This document shows, in pieces, positions 46,155-55,352 of a stretch of DNA of 64,000 nt. The DNA is from Sporosarcina obsidiansis. GTDB taxonomy: Bacteria > Bacillota > Bacilli > Bacillales_A > Planococcaceae. The notes beneath the pieces are model-generated. The model was given only the letters and a program-made list of their open reading frames with translations. It ran no database searches and was not told the DNA's origin. The position numbers and the translations under genes are program-made. Positions within the stretch are counted from its first letter, which is position 1, and every line of letters begins with the position of its first letter. The DNA lies in NCBI RefSeq assembly GCF_009651005.1, contig NZ_WHVW01000010.1, positions 47,211 through 111,210 on the forward strand, read 5' to 3'.

Positions 46155-48926
46155 ATGCCTAGTAGTAAGTATGCAGTTGTCGATTTGGAAACAACAGGTC
46201 ATTCACCTTCAAAGGGAGACCGGATCATTCAGATTGCAATTGTATTTATTGAAAACAATCAAATTATAGATAAATATATGCGGTATGTTCATCCTCAACG
46301 TTCTATCCCGCCATTTATTCACCAATTGACCTCGATCGGTGATGAAGATGTAGCAGATTCTCCTCCTTTTGAAGCCATCGCACAAGAAGTTGCCGATCTG
46401 CTTGCCGGGTGCGTATTTGTTGCGCACAATACCGACTTTGACGTGTCATTTTTGCAAAAAGAGTTGGTCCGCTGTGGTGTGTCCAAGTGGCAAGGCAAGA
46501 AAATTGATACAGTGGAGTTAGCGAAAATATTGTATCCAGCCTTGCCTAGTTATCGCTTACAGGACATTGCGGAAGCTCTTCAAATACCGCTCCATCAAGC
46601 ACATCGGGCAGACGATGATGCAGAGGCGACAGCGTTATTCTTATTGAAAGCAATGACAAAAATTCATCATTTACCTAAAGAAACGCTAAGCCTCTTGCAT
46701 GAACGTTCATTTGCATTGAAATCAGATCTATCTACGTTGTTCTATGAAGCACTAACACTCGCCCGAAGAAAAGAAACGCCAAAAGAGTATGCGCTTTTTC
46801 GCGGAATTCCTTATCGTAAAGAACCAAGCACTTATGATGTATGGGATAAGGCAATCAAATTTCCTTCAGGTGATGCAGAAAAAGAAGAGTTATTACAGCG
46901 TATAAATACAAAGTTTCACGTTAGAAGAGGGCAAGCGGAGCTGATGGATTTAACATGGCAAGCGTTTGTAGAAAAAAAGCAAGTAGCTGTCGAAATACCA
47001 ACGGGTGTCGGCAAAACGATAGGCTACTTGATTCCAGCTATGATCCGGGCGTATGAAACGAGACAGCCGGTTGTCATCAGCACTTATACAAATCATCTAG
47101 TCGACATGCTAGCGGAGGAAGTCAGTCATTTGGGGAATGCGTTGCAGATGAATATTCCAACTGCTGTCATTAAAGGCATGGCAAATTATATTTCATTAGG
47201 AAAATTTGAAGAATTACTACGTTTCAGTGACGAGGTCTATGATGATTCCATGACAATTATGCAAGTACTCGTTTGGCTGACGGAAACGACTACGGGTGAT
47301 TTGGATGAAGTGAATGTCTCAGGTGGCGGTCCACTATTTATTGATCGGATCCGTAAGCGTTCAATGAAACTAAAAGAGGATGAAAAAGTAGTTGATTTCT
47401 ACTCTCGCTGTTTGGAGCGTTGCCGTCATTCTATGTTATTGCTGACGAATCATGCGATGATTATGAATGATAGCGAGCGTATCAATCCTTTATTTCAGTC
47501 AATAAGTGGTCTGATTATCGATGAAGCACATCAATTACATCAAGCGGCTATTCAAACGCATGAACAAGTTTTCTCATACACCAATTGGAAATACGTAATG
47601 AGCCAGTTGAATTCATTTAGCAATGGGCAGTTGCTTTTCGATATCCAAGAAATTTTGATGGGGTTTCACTTTAACCACAGATTTTCTACCGATCGACTAC
47701 AGACGACTTTTGAAGAATTTATGTTAGCTTTCGACGAATCGATGATGATACTGGTGAATACGGATGTTGAATACAGTAATCGGATAGCGACAAGGACTGT
47801 TGAATCTTTAAAGAGTAGATCGTTGACTCATGAAAGCTTTCGGATCGTGTTGCGGAAAATGAATGAGTATATAAGCCTAGCTGAAAACTATATCGCCCCA
47901 TTACAGCAACCAAAGAGAGAATTGACTCTTCATGAACAAGCTGCATTAAACGAATGGTTGTACTGGCTGAATGAAATGAAAATAAAAGCAGGAGAATGGG
48001 TTGAACTTTTTCTCGAGGAACCTCAAGCTCATCTTGCAATTTGGATGGAGAAAGACAGCAGAAGCCTGCCCGGCAGTCTGCGAATTAAGAAAAGTCCAAT
48101 TCATGCTTCTTCGGTCGTTCACTCATTTATTGATCAAATTGAAGGAAGCGCAGGGATTCTATGGACTTCTGGCACATTAACCGCAGGTCAAGATAAACGC
48201 TTTGTACTGAATCAAGTAGGGGTTTCTTCTACTGTTCCGTTATACACCTTTGACGCACCTACTGACTTTTATGCGGGGGCAAATACATTCATTGTGGAAG
48301 ACATGCCAGATATACAACAAGTTTCAAACGATGACTATATTCTTGCGGTAGCAGATGCCTTGATTCAAACCGCCATCGCTATCAATGGACGCGTGTTTGC
48401 TTTATTCTTATCTCATGACATGCTGAAGAAGACGTATGAATCGATCATGGACAGCGAATCGTTAAAAGGTGAGTATACATTAATTGCACAAGGAGTTAGT
48501 TCAGGAAGTCGACATAAGCTTCTCAAGACGTTTAAACAGCAGGAAAAAGCTATATTGTTTGGAACTACAAGCTTTTGGGAAGGCGTGGACGTACCAAGTG
48601 ATGAACTCTCTGCTGTCGTCGTTGTGCGATTGCCATTTACGTCTCCTGAAGAACCATTATTCAAAGCGCGGTCTGCTGCTTTACAGACTGAACAAAAAAA
48701 TGCCTTTACACACTTAGGCTTACCTGAAGCCATTCTCAGGTTCCGTCAAGGATTTGGCAGATTAATCCGTTCATCTGAAGAACAAGGATTTTTTATTATA
48801 CTAGATAGAAGAATTGATACAAAATCGTATGGTCAAAGCTTTTTAGAAGCCTTACCACAATCTTTTGTTAAAAAAGTATCATTAGAAGCTCTGGTGAACG
48901 AGATTGAAAATTGCTATAATAAATGA
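46155..48926 (+). CDS. dinG: DinG: DEDDh exonuclease fused to an XPD-like helicase domain
   Basis: A 923-residue protein. The N-terminal DEDDh 3'-5' exonuclease (about 5-165) has DLETTG (10-15), HNTDFDVSFL and HRADDDAEAT. The superfamily 2 helicase part has Walker A PTGVGKT (about 282-288) and DEAH (about 455-458), with a C-terminal GRLIRS arginine-finger motif. The four-Cys iron-sulfur site of E. coli DinG is not evident (only CLERC in that area), as in the Firmicute type, where activity is mainly exonucleolytic. No LexA box was seen upstream. Confidence 0.94.
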   Translation: MPSSKYAVVDLETTGHSPSKGDRIIQIAIVFIENNQIIDKYMRYVHPQRSIPPFIHQLTSIGDEDVADSPPFEAIAQEVADLLAGCVFVAHNTDFDVSFLQKELVRCGVSKWQGKKIDTVELAKILYPALPSYRLQDIAEALQIPLHQAHRADDDAEATALFLLKAMTKIHHLPKETLSLLHERSFALKSDLSTLFYEALTLARRKETPKEYALFRGIPYRKEPSTYDVWDKAIKFPSGDAEKEELLQRINTKFHVRRGQAELMDLTWQAFVEKKQVAVEIPTGVGKTIGYLIPAMIRAYETRQPVVISTYTNHLVDMLAEEVSHLGNALQMNIPTAVIKGMANYISLGKFEELLRFSDEVYDDSMTIMQVLVWLTETTTGDLDEVNVSGGGPLFIDRIRKRSMKLKEDEKVVDFYSRCLERCRHSMLLLTNHAMIMNDSERINPLFQSISGLIIDEAHQLHQAAIQTHEQVFSYTNWKYVMSQLNSFSNGQLLFDIQEILMGFHFNHRFSTDRLQTTFEEFMLAFDESMMILVNTDVEYSNRIATRTVESLKSRSLTHESFRIVLRKMNEYISLAENYIAPLQQPKRELTLHEQAALNEWLYWLNEMKIKAGEWVELFLEEPQAHLAIWMEKDSRSLPGSLRIKKSPIHASSVVHSFIDQIEGSAGILWTSGTLTAGQDKRFVLNQVGVSSTVPLYTFDAPTDFYAGANTFIVEDMPDIQQVSNDDYILAVADALIQTAIAINGRVFALFLSHDMLKKTYESIMDSESLKGEYTLIAQGVSSGSRHKLLKTFKQQEKAILFGTTSFWEGVDVPSDELSAVVVVRLPFTSPEEPLFKARSAALQTEQKNAFTHLGLPEAILRFRQGFGRLIRSSEEQGFFIILDRRIDTKSYGQSFLEALPQSFVKKVSLEALVNEIENCYNK

Positions 48927-48932
48927 TGGAAT

Positions 48933-49071
48933 CAAAAGTGGAAAGCGCCGTCTAGTCTCGACAGGCACTGGAGGGCTTCCTGAACAAGATGCGCTTTTTG
49001 CACCTTTTCAGAAAGACCGAAGTGACCCGAGAGACTGGCGCTTGGAACTGGATGTCACCAAAAGTGGAAAG
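48933..49071. repeat. Dispersed structured repeat flanked by 13-bp direct repeats
   Basis: CAAAAGTGGAAAG occurs at 48933-48945 and again at 49059-49071. Between them the ends pair (AGCGCC...AGTCTC near the left against GAGACTGGCGCT on the right), and the centre forms an imperfect hairpin around GCGCTTTTTGC. The sequence, with CTTCCTGAACAAG and GCGCTTGGAACTGGATGTC, resembles a noncoding repeat family I recall between genes in Bacillaceae and Planococcaceae. It has no ORF and lies between dinG and tseB. Confidence 0.7.
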
Positions 49072-49128
49072 TAGGTTAGAAAATGAATCGAAAATTCGTT
49101 ACGGTTCATTCGATAGGAAGGGGTACGT

Positions 49129-49608
49129 ATGCTAAATTGGATTAAATTTCTATCCGTTTTTTTACTTACTCTTTTTATTACGATTACCATCATGGTTTTT
49201 TATCAAGCAGAAAAACCATTTGCCTCGTCTAGAGAAGCTGCCATTGATTTGGTTCGTAACGAAGGTGCACTCGAGATAGTCGACCGTGCAGATATTTACC
49301 ATGGGACTGCTTCAATAGTTTCCGTATACGGTACAGATGAAAAAGGCAAGAGTAAAGTAATTTTGGTGGATGAAAAAGCTGGTAAAATCATCCGCACGGT
49401 TACACCAACTAAAGGTATTACAAAGCAAGAAGCCGCCGACATAGTGAAAAAGGAAGATCACGTCAAAAAAATTCTCCATACTTCATTAGGGTTGGAAAAA
49501 GAGACTCTGTTTTGGGAAGTGACATACCTAGGAGAAGATGAAAGCTTGAATTATGTCTATCTAAATTTTCAAGATGGCGAGTGGCGGAAGCGAATAATGC
49601 ATTTATAG
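49129..49608 (+). CDS. tseB: TseB-like membrane protein with PepSY-type domains (YpmB)
   Basis: A 159-residue protein with one N-terminal transmembrane helix (about 5-24) and an extracytoplasmic part made of two cystatin/PepSY-like modules. B. subtilis YpmB, renamed TseB, acts with penicillin-binding protein PBP2A in cell elongation. The ATG follows AGGAAGGGG. The small gene ypmA that precedes ypmB in B. subtilis is absent; the dispersed repeat occupies that gap. aspB follows after 37 bp. Confidence 0.87.
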   Translation: MLNWIKFLSVFLLTLFITITIMVFYQAEKPFASSREAAIDLVRNEGALEIVDRADIYHGTASIVSVYGTDEKGKSKVILVDEKAGKIIRTVTPTKGITKQEAADIVKKEDHVKKILHTSLGLEKETLFWEVTYLGEDESLNYVYLNFQDGEWRKRIMHL

Positions 49609-49645
49609 ATTACTGTTGAATTAGGATTAAAGGAGAGCGGTCAGT

Positions 49646-50839
49646 TTGAGAAAACAATTAGCATCGAGAGTAAGTACTTTATCACCATCTACCACACTAG
49701 CGATTACTGCAAAAGCGAAAGAAATGAAGGCATCCGGCATAGATATTGTCGGACTCGGGGCAGGCGAACCAGACTATAATACACCTGAAAACATTTTGGA
49801 AGCAGCTTATCAATCGATGAAGGATGGCAAGACGAAATATACTCCAGCCGGAGGTCTTCCGGAATTGAAAGATGCGATAATTGACAAATTGAAGAGAGAT
49901 CAAGGAGTAACTTATGGACGCAGCGAAATTCTAGTTGGTGTTGGGGCGAAGCATGTATTGCACACGCTATTCCAAGTGCTGTTGAATAAAGGGGATGAAA
50001 TTATTATCCCTTCTCCATACTGGGTTAGTTATCCAGAGCAAGTGAAATTAGCAGAAGGCGTACCTGTTTTCATTGAAGGTACTGCAGCTGAGCAGTTCAA
50101 AGTAACGGCAGAACAAATTAGCGAAGCAATAACAGCAAAAACAAAAGCTGTAATTATTAACTCACCAGGTAATCCGACCGGCATGATCTATTCAAAAGAA
50201 GAATTACAAGCAATTGCTGAAGTGTGTCGTGAAAAAGATATTTGGATTATTTCAGATGAAATTTATGAAAAACTTGTATATGATGGCAAACAGCATGTGT
50301 CTATTGCACAATTATCAGAGGATGCAAAAGAACGCACGTTTATCATTAACGGGGTCTCCAAGTCCCATTCGATGACAGGCTGGCGGATTGGCTATATTGC
50401 GGGGGATGCAGAAGTAGTTGGAGCTATGACAAACTTGGCAAGCCACTCGACTTCAAACCCGACAACGACTTCTCAATATGCAGCAATTGAGGCTTACAAT
50501 GGCCCACAGGATGCTGTGGAAACAATGAGAAAAGATTTCGAATCTCGATTGAACCGTGTCTATCCTAAACTATCTGCTATTCCAGGTTTCCATGTAGTAA
50601 AGCCTCAAGGTGCATTTTATTTTTTACCGGATGTGTCAGAAGCTGTTGAAAAAACGGGCTTTGCGTCAGTAGATGACTTTGCAAAAGCACTTTTAACTGA
50701 AGCGAATGTAGCTGTGATTCCTGGTTCGGGCTTTGGTTCTGATACGACGATTCGATTATCATACGCTACGTCAATTGACCAGCTAGAAAAAGGTATTGAT
50801 CGAATTGAAAAATTTGTCAAGGATCATTGGAAAGCATAA
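49646..50839 (+). CDS. aspB: Aspartate aminotransferase
   Basis: A 397-residue class I PLP aminotransferase interconverting aspartate and oxaloacetate. SPSTTLAITAKAKEMKA, GLGAGEPDYNTPENI, NSPGNPTG and the PLP-lysine segment VSKSHSMTGWRIGY are standard. The start is TTG 49646 after AAAGGAGAG. It lies between tseB and dnaD, as in B. subtilis. Confidence 0.95.
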   Translation: MRKQLASRVSTLSPSTTLAITAKAKEMKASGIDIVGLGAGEPDYNTPENILEAAYQSMKDGKTKYTPAGGLPELKDAIIDKLKRDQGVTYGRSEILVGVGAKHVLHTLFQVLLNKGDEIIIPSPYWVSYPEQVKLAEGVPVFIEGTAAEQFKVTAEQISEAITAKTKAVIINSPGNPTGMIYSKEELQAIAEVCREKDIWIISDEIYEKLVYDGKQHVSIAQLSEDAKERTFIINGVSKSHSMTGWRIGYIAGDAEVVGAMTNLASHSTSNPTTTSQYAAIEAYNGPQDAVETMRKDFESRLNRVYPKLSAIPGFHVVKPQGAFYFLPDVSEAVEKTGFASVDDFAKALLTEANVAVIPGSGFGSDTTIRLSYATSIDQLEKGIDRIEKFVKDHWKA

Positions 50840-50902
50840 AGTTCATCATAAAGAGAGTATAGAAGCAACTAGTTTGTTTGCTGATGAGAGGAAGTTTCAA
50901 AC

Positions 50903-51613
50903 ATGCAGCAAGATGAGCGGCTGAAAATTTGGATTGAGCAGGGAAATGTCACCATTTCCCAGCTCTTTTTTCAACATTATAAACAACTGCTGATTTCAGA
51001 CAGTGACGCCATGGTGATTTTGCATATTATCGCATTTCAAGAAGCCGGAAATTATTTTCCGACGCCTACTGATATTGCGAATCGTATGCAGCAAAAAGAG
51101 AAGGATGTTACAGACTGCTTGCAACGTTTGATGCAAAAAGGTTTATTTACAATTGAACAAAGTACAGACGAGCTTAAAGTGTTACACGAACGTTTTTCTT
51201 TGTTGCCTTTGTGGAATCAATTAGTAGAAACGATCGAAACGAAACAAATGCAATCACAAGAAGAATTGAACAAAAAAGCGGAAGGGGAGATTTACTCTCT
51301 ATTCGAGCAGGAGTTTGGACGTTTTCTTTCACCTATGGAGTGTGAAACGATTGCTATGTGGATTGACAAGGATGGTCACTCAGCTGAAGTGATCCGTGCC
51401 GCATTGAAAGAAGCAGTCTTAGCTCAAAAAATGAGCTTGCGTTATATTGACCGCATTTTATTTGAATGGAAAAAGAAGAATGTCAAAACATTACAAGACG
51501 TGGAAAGACAAACACAATCATTCCGGCCAGTGAGTGTTGCGGTCAATCATCAAACAGCCAATACTTCTGTTAAGCGTGTACCCTTTTATAATTGGCTCGA
51601 AGAACGGGAATAG
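50903..51613 (+). CDS. dnaD: DNA replication initiation protein DnaD
   Basis: A 236-residue primosome protein that works with DnaA, DnaB and DnaI at oriC and restart sites. An N-terminal winged helix (about 15-90: TDIANRMQQKEKDVTDCLQRLMQKG) and a C-terminal DnaD domain (about 125-200) with the YxxxI-type helix RYIDRILFEWKKK are visible. nth follows after eight bases. It follows aspB by 63 bp. Confidence 0.93.
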   Translation: MQQDERLKIWIEQGNVTISQLFFQHYKQLLISDSDAMVILHIIAFQEAGNYFPTPTDIANRMQQKEKDVTDCLQRLMQKGLFTIEQSTDELKVLHERFSLLPLWNQLVETIETKQMQSQEELNKKAEGEIYSLFEQEFGRFLSPMECETIAMWIDKDGHSAEVIRAALKEAVLAQKMSLRYIDRILFEWKKKNVKTLQDVERQTQSFRPVSVAVNHQTANTSVKRVPFYNWLEERE

Positions 51614-51621
51614 GGGATAGT

Positions 51622-52269
51622 ATGTTAACAAAAACACAATGGCAAGTCTGCTTGCAAACGTTCGAAGAGATGTTTCCGGATGCTCATTGTGAGCTCGTTC
51701 ATAAGAATCCGTTTGAACTACTCATTGCCACTTTATTATCTGCCCAATGTACAGATGTCTTAGTGAATCGTGTGACAGCTGATCTTTTTCAAAAGTATAC
51801 AGTTCCTGAAGATTATGTTGAAGTTTCTATCGAAGAATTACAGCAAGATATTCGTTCGATTGGCCTTTACCGTAACAAATCCAAAAATATTAAAGCATTA
51901 AGTGAACAATTGATTGAAGAATATAATGGAGAAGTGCCACCTAACCGTGATGTCATGATGACGCTTCCGGGTGTAGGTCGGAAAACAGCGAATGTAGTGG
52001 TTTCCAATGCGTTTGGGATTCCAGCATTAGCCGTTGATACGCATGTGGAACGTGTAGCAAAACGACTCGGGATGAACCGATGGAAAGACCGTCCTATTGA
52101 TGTGGAAGAAAAAATCATGCGTTGGACACCGAGAGAACAGTGGACACAGACACATCATCAGATGATTTTCTTTGGACGTTATCATTGCAAAGCGCAAAAT
52201 CCGAACTGTCCGGAATGTCCACTGCTACATTTATGCAGAGAAGGTCAGAAAAGGATGAAAGCCAAATGA
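51622..52269 (+). CDS. nth: Endonuclease III (DNA glycosylase/AP lyase)
   Basis: A 215-residue base-excision repair enzyme for oxidised pyrimidines. The helix-hairpin-helix LPGVGRKTANVV holds the catalytic Lys, and VDTHVERVAKRLG holds the catalytic Asp. The C-terminal CKAQNPNCPECPLLHLC has the Cys spacing of a [4Fe-4S] cluster (C-x6-C-x2-C-x5-C). ATG 51622 follows AGGGGAT. The stop overlaps the ypoC start (ATGA). Confidence 0.96.
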   Translation: MLTKTQWQVCLQTFEEMFPDAHCELVHKNPFELLIATLLSAQCTDVLVNRVTADLFQKYTVPEDYVEVSIEELQQDIRSIGLYRNKSKNIKALSEQLIEEYNGEVPPNRDVMMTLPGVGRKTANVVVSNAFGIPALAVDTHVERVAKRLGMNRWKDRPIDVEEKIMRWTPREQWTQTHHQMIFFGRYHCKAQNPNCPECPLLHLCREGQKRMKAK

Positions 52270-52601
52270 ATCAAGATGAACTCAAAGAATCGGTAAGACA
52301 ATCATTGGAATTGTGGGATGACAAGAAGCCTGAATTAGAAAAAGCATATGCTTCACGTGATGATCAGCGGTTACTTTTATTGCAGTCAGCCATAGAGCAA
52401 TTAGAATGTCTGATTCAGACTAGCGGAACAGTTAAACATGCGTATACAAACAGAATTCAGTATGTATTGGAGCCGAATAATTACGATGAACGAATCCAGT
52501 TCATCAAGCTTCAAAAAACAAGCCACTACGCATTGATTCAATTAACGATGCTGTACGAAGAAGTTAAAAAGAAAGCAGCTCGTTTGCGTGTACAGCGTTA
52601 A
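52266..52601 (+). CDS. ypoC: YpoC family protein
   Basis: A 111-residue soluble helical protein that follows nth with a 4-base overlap, the position of ypoC in B. subtilis. It begins MNQDELKESVRQ and has no recognisable catalytic or binding motif. An AAGGAT site lies upstream within nth. It ends the aspB-dnaD-nth-ypoC run and is followed by a strong terminator shared with convergent ponA. Function unknown. Confidence 0.8.
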   Translation: MNQDELKESVRQSLELWDDKKPELEKAYASRDDQRLLLLQSAIEQLECLIQTSGTVKHAYTNRIQYVLEPNNYDERIQFIKLQKTSHYALIQLTMLYEEVKKKAARLRVQR

Positions 52602-52613
52602 AATGAATGAAAG

Positions 52614-52655
52614 AAGAAACCGGCAAGAGGAATCGTCCTCTTGCCGGTTTCTTTA
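52614..52655. terminator. Bidirectional terminator between ypoC and ponA
   Basis: A 16-bp perfect stem (52616-52631 with 52636-52651) with a 4-nt loop between convergent genes. Confidence 0.88.
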
Positions 52656-55352
52656 GTTAGTAGACTGTGAAGAATTAGGGGTGGAAATATTGGGATTGGA
52701 ACCTTGATCTCCTTGGCCGCCATCGGGATTATTTTGATTTCCTTGTGAGCCACTTTGATTCCCTTGCCCCTGTCCTTGACCTTGTCCTTGATTATTTTGA
52801 TTTCCTTGGTTATTCGAATTACCTTGATCACCTTGGTTTCCTTGATTATTCGAATTACCTTGCCCGGAATTACCTTGATTATTTTGATCTGATGAACCGT
52901 CATCATCTTCTTCGTTATCCTCGTTATCACTGTTCGGTACGTCGATTTGACCGTCTGGATTATCATCAGGTTCTTCAATAACAGGTTCGTCTGCGCCTTC
53001 TAGTAGCAATGTGGTAGAAGTAGGGCCGCTTGTGTACTCACCCATGCTAGCACTGACAGAGAAGGTATAGGTTTTACCTAATTCTGCTCCTGAGAAGACA
53101 GCTGATTCATCCGAAGTAGTGGTGATATTTTGAGTAGCGCCTCCATCGACCGACACGCCTACATTGAAGACAGGATCACCTAAGTCGTCGAATTCGTCCG
53201 GAACGTCATAGTTCCACTCTAGCTGTATAGAGTTTGTGTTCGCATCGAATTGTGCTGTTAAATCAGTTGGGCTAGGCAATGAAATTTCTTCAGGTACTTC
53301 TTGCTGAGTTGGAAGTGTGCCTCGAACAAATAATTCAGTCCGCACTAAATTACTAGGTGTGAATGAGCTCGCCAATGCGAGTGGATCACTGCCTTTTACA
53401 ATAGCTGCTTGTTCCACGGAATTTGGTTGTGAGAATTGTCCCGGATTACTCGCGATACTACTCATCACGGTTTTAAATAATTTTTGTGGTACATAGCGTC
53501 CTTTATCGTATGTGGAGATAGGTGTTTTGTAATCCGCATAGCCACCCCATGTAGAGATGGTGTACTCCGTCGTATAACCCGTGAACCAAGTATCTGGTAC
53601 ATCGGTATTTTTTAAATTGTTTTTCTTAATGGTATCCGCAGCGTAGTTGGTTGTACCAGTTTTACCTGCAATATCCATTCCGCTAATTGCCGCATTTTTA
53701 GCTGTTCCATATGTTAAAACATCACGCAATACGTCTGTAATCATATAAGCGGTAGAATCCTTCATTGCGGTAACAGGGTCTGGTCGTAAATTTTTCTTTG
53801 TTTTTCCATCACGTAATGTGATTTCTGTTACTGCGTGAGGTTTTGTGTAAATTCCACCATTACCAAATGCAGCGTATGCGCCAGCCATTTGAATAGTAGA
53901 GAATTCATATTCGCCACCGCCTAAAGCATTACCTGAACTGATTTTATCGTAAGGTAATCCGAGTCCTGAAGCAAATGCCTTTGCATTTTTAGCGCCAACT
54001 TCTTCAAAGACTTTGACAGCAGGAATATTTCTTGAATAGTATAACGCCTCTCGCATTGTTAATGTACCAAGAAATCTGCCATCTGCATTATTGATAGACT
54101 TATTTGTTCCTTTATATTTGTATGGTTCGTCCACTACTTTTTGTCCTGTAGACCAACTAAAGTTCTCTATCGCAGGACCATAAGAAAGAATTGGTTTAAT
54201 GACAGAGCCAGGCTGACGTTTTTGTTCTGCGAAGTTTAAGTTACGACCTGCATACTCGCGTCCTCCGCCTATCGCCACAATTGCTCCAGTTTTCGTGTCG
54301 AGGACAGTCATACCTGCTTGCATTTCATCTGATTCATAGTAGCTCGGATCATCAATTGCCGCTTCTACTGTTTCCTGTACTTTTGGATCCAATGAAGTCT
54401 GTACGGTGATACCTTCTGCCAACAAATCAGAGTAGCCAGCTTCTTCTAACTCATCCAAAACGGCATCTACATATGCAGGGTATTTCCCGTTTGTTTGACG
54501 TTCTTCTTCAGGTAATAAAGTGGAAGTGACAGGTACCTTTTTAGCAGCTTCCATCTCTTCTTTTGTAATTTTTTCATGTCGATGCATCAGTGTCAGCACA
54601 ATATTCCGGCGTTTTTCTGCACGTTCTGGATGTTTGAACGGATTATAGCCATTTGGATATTGTGGCATTCCGGCTAACATCGCCATCTCTGGTAATTCCA
54701 ATTCATTCAGTTTCTTACCAAAGAAATAGTTCGCACCTGTACCAAATCCATATCGATTGCCAGACATTAACACTTTATTGAAATACATTTCGAAAATTTC
54801 TTCTTTTGAGTATTCTCTCTCTAGTTTAAAGGCAAGCCATGCTTCTTGTGCTTTTCGCTTTAATGTTTTTTCATCTTTCAGGAAAGAGTTCTTAATAACT
54901 TGCTGGGTAAGTGTAGAAGCACCTTGCGAACCAAATCCCCCACGGAAGTTAGCAAGCACGGCTCCTCCCAAACGATAGAAATCAATTCCGCCATGCTTAA
55001 AGAATCGCACGTCTTCTGTAGCTAAAATCGCATCTTTCATTTGTTCAGGTATTTCATCATAGGGAACATAATCACGTTTTTCCGTACCAAATTTTAAAAA
55101 CACATCTCCATCTTTTGTTAAGAAATTAGATGTAAGTGGGTCTTTTAGAAGCTCTTCATCTAAATCAGGTGCTGTACTGGCGTAAAAAGCAAATAATGCT
55201 CCACCACCAACTAAGACGGCAAGCCCTGCTATGACAATCGCCATGATGATTTTCTTAAACCATCCTTTTGGACCTTTTTTGCCTGGCTTCTTTTTTGGTT
55301 TAGTTTCCTGTTGTTTCCTTCTCGCGGTTCTAGAGTTTATATTGTCACTCAT
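52653..55352 (-). CDS. ponA: Penicillin-binding protein 1A (bifunctional peptidoglycan synthase)
   Basis: An 899-residue class A PBP. A basic cytoplasmic N-terminus precedes a membrane helix (about 35-57). The GT51 transglycosylase domain has the catalytic ATEDVRFFKHGG (E113) and GASTLTQQ (144-151). The transpeptidase domain has SVIK (S383-K386), SRN (440-442) and KTG (564-566). A fibronectin III-like domain (about 695-785) and an extreme Gly/Asn/Gln/Asp-rich tail (about 790-899) follow. The start overlaps the recU stop by four bases, the usual recU-ponA operon. Confidence 0.96.
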   Translation of the reverse strand: MSDNINSRTARRKQQETKPKKKPGKKGPKGWFKKIIMAIVIAGLAVLVGGGALFAFYASTAPDLDEELLKDPLTSNFLTKDGDVFLKFGTEKRDYVPYDEIPEQMKDAILATEDVRFFKHGGIDFYRLGGAVLANFRGGFGSQGASTLTQQVIKNSFLKDEKTLKRKAQEAWLAFKLEREYSKEEIFEMYFNKVLMSGNRYGFGTGANYFFGKKLNELELPEMAMLAGMPQYPNGYNPFKHPERAEKRRNIVLTLMHRHEKITKEEMEAAKKVPVTSTLLPEEERQTNGKYPAYVDAVLDELEEAGYSDLLAEGITVQTSLDPKVQETVEAAIDDPSYYESDEMQAGMTVLDTKTGAIVAIGGGREYAGRNLNFAEQKRQPGSVIKPILSYGPAIENFSWSTGQKVVDEPYKYKGTNKSINNADGRFLGTLTMREALYYSRNIPAVKVFEEVGAKNAKAFASGLGLPYDKISSGNALGGGEYEFSTIQMAGAYAAFGNGGIYTKPHAVTEITLRDGKTKKNLRPDPVTAMKDSTAYMITDVLRDVLTYGTAKNAAISGMDIAGKTGTTNYAADTIKKNNLKNTDVPDTWFTGYTTEYTISTWGGYADYKTPISTYDKGRYVPQKLFKTVMSSIASNPGQFSQPNSVEQAAIVKGSDPLALASSFTPSNLVRTELFVRGTLPTQQEVPEEISLPSPTDLTAQFDANTNSIQLEWNYDVPDEFDDLGDPVFNVGVSVDGGATQNITTTSDESAVFSGAELGKTYTFSVSASMGEYTSGPTSTTLLLEGADEPVIEEPDDNPDGQIDVPNSDNEDNEEDDDGSSDQNNQGNSGQGNSNNQGNQGDQGNSNNQGNQNNQGQGQGQGQGNQSGSQGNQNNPDGGQGDQGSNPNISTPNSSQSTN

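Noticed and set aside
46080..46155. LexA (SOS) box upstream of dinG; also looked for before recU and recQ
   Set aside because: No CGAAC-4-GTTCG-like palindrome was found, despite the name of dinG and the repair function of its neighbours.
52598..52978. 126-residue Ile/Lys-rich ORF on the minus strand in another frame of the ponA tail
   Set aside because: It is an out-of-frame reading of the low-complexity Gly/Asn/Gln repeats of ponA, with no ribosome binding site.
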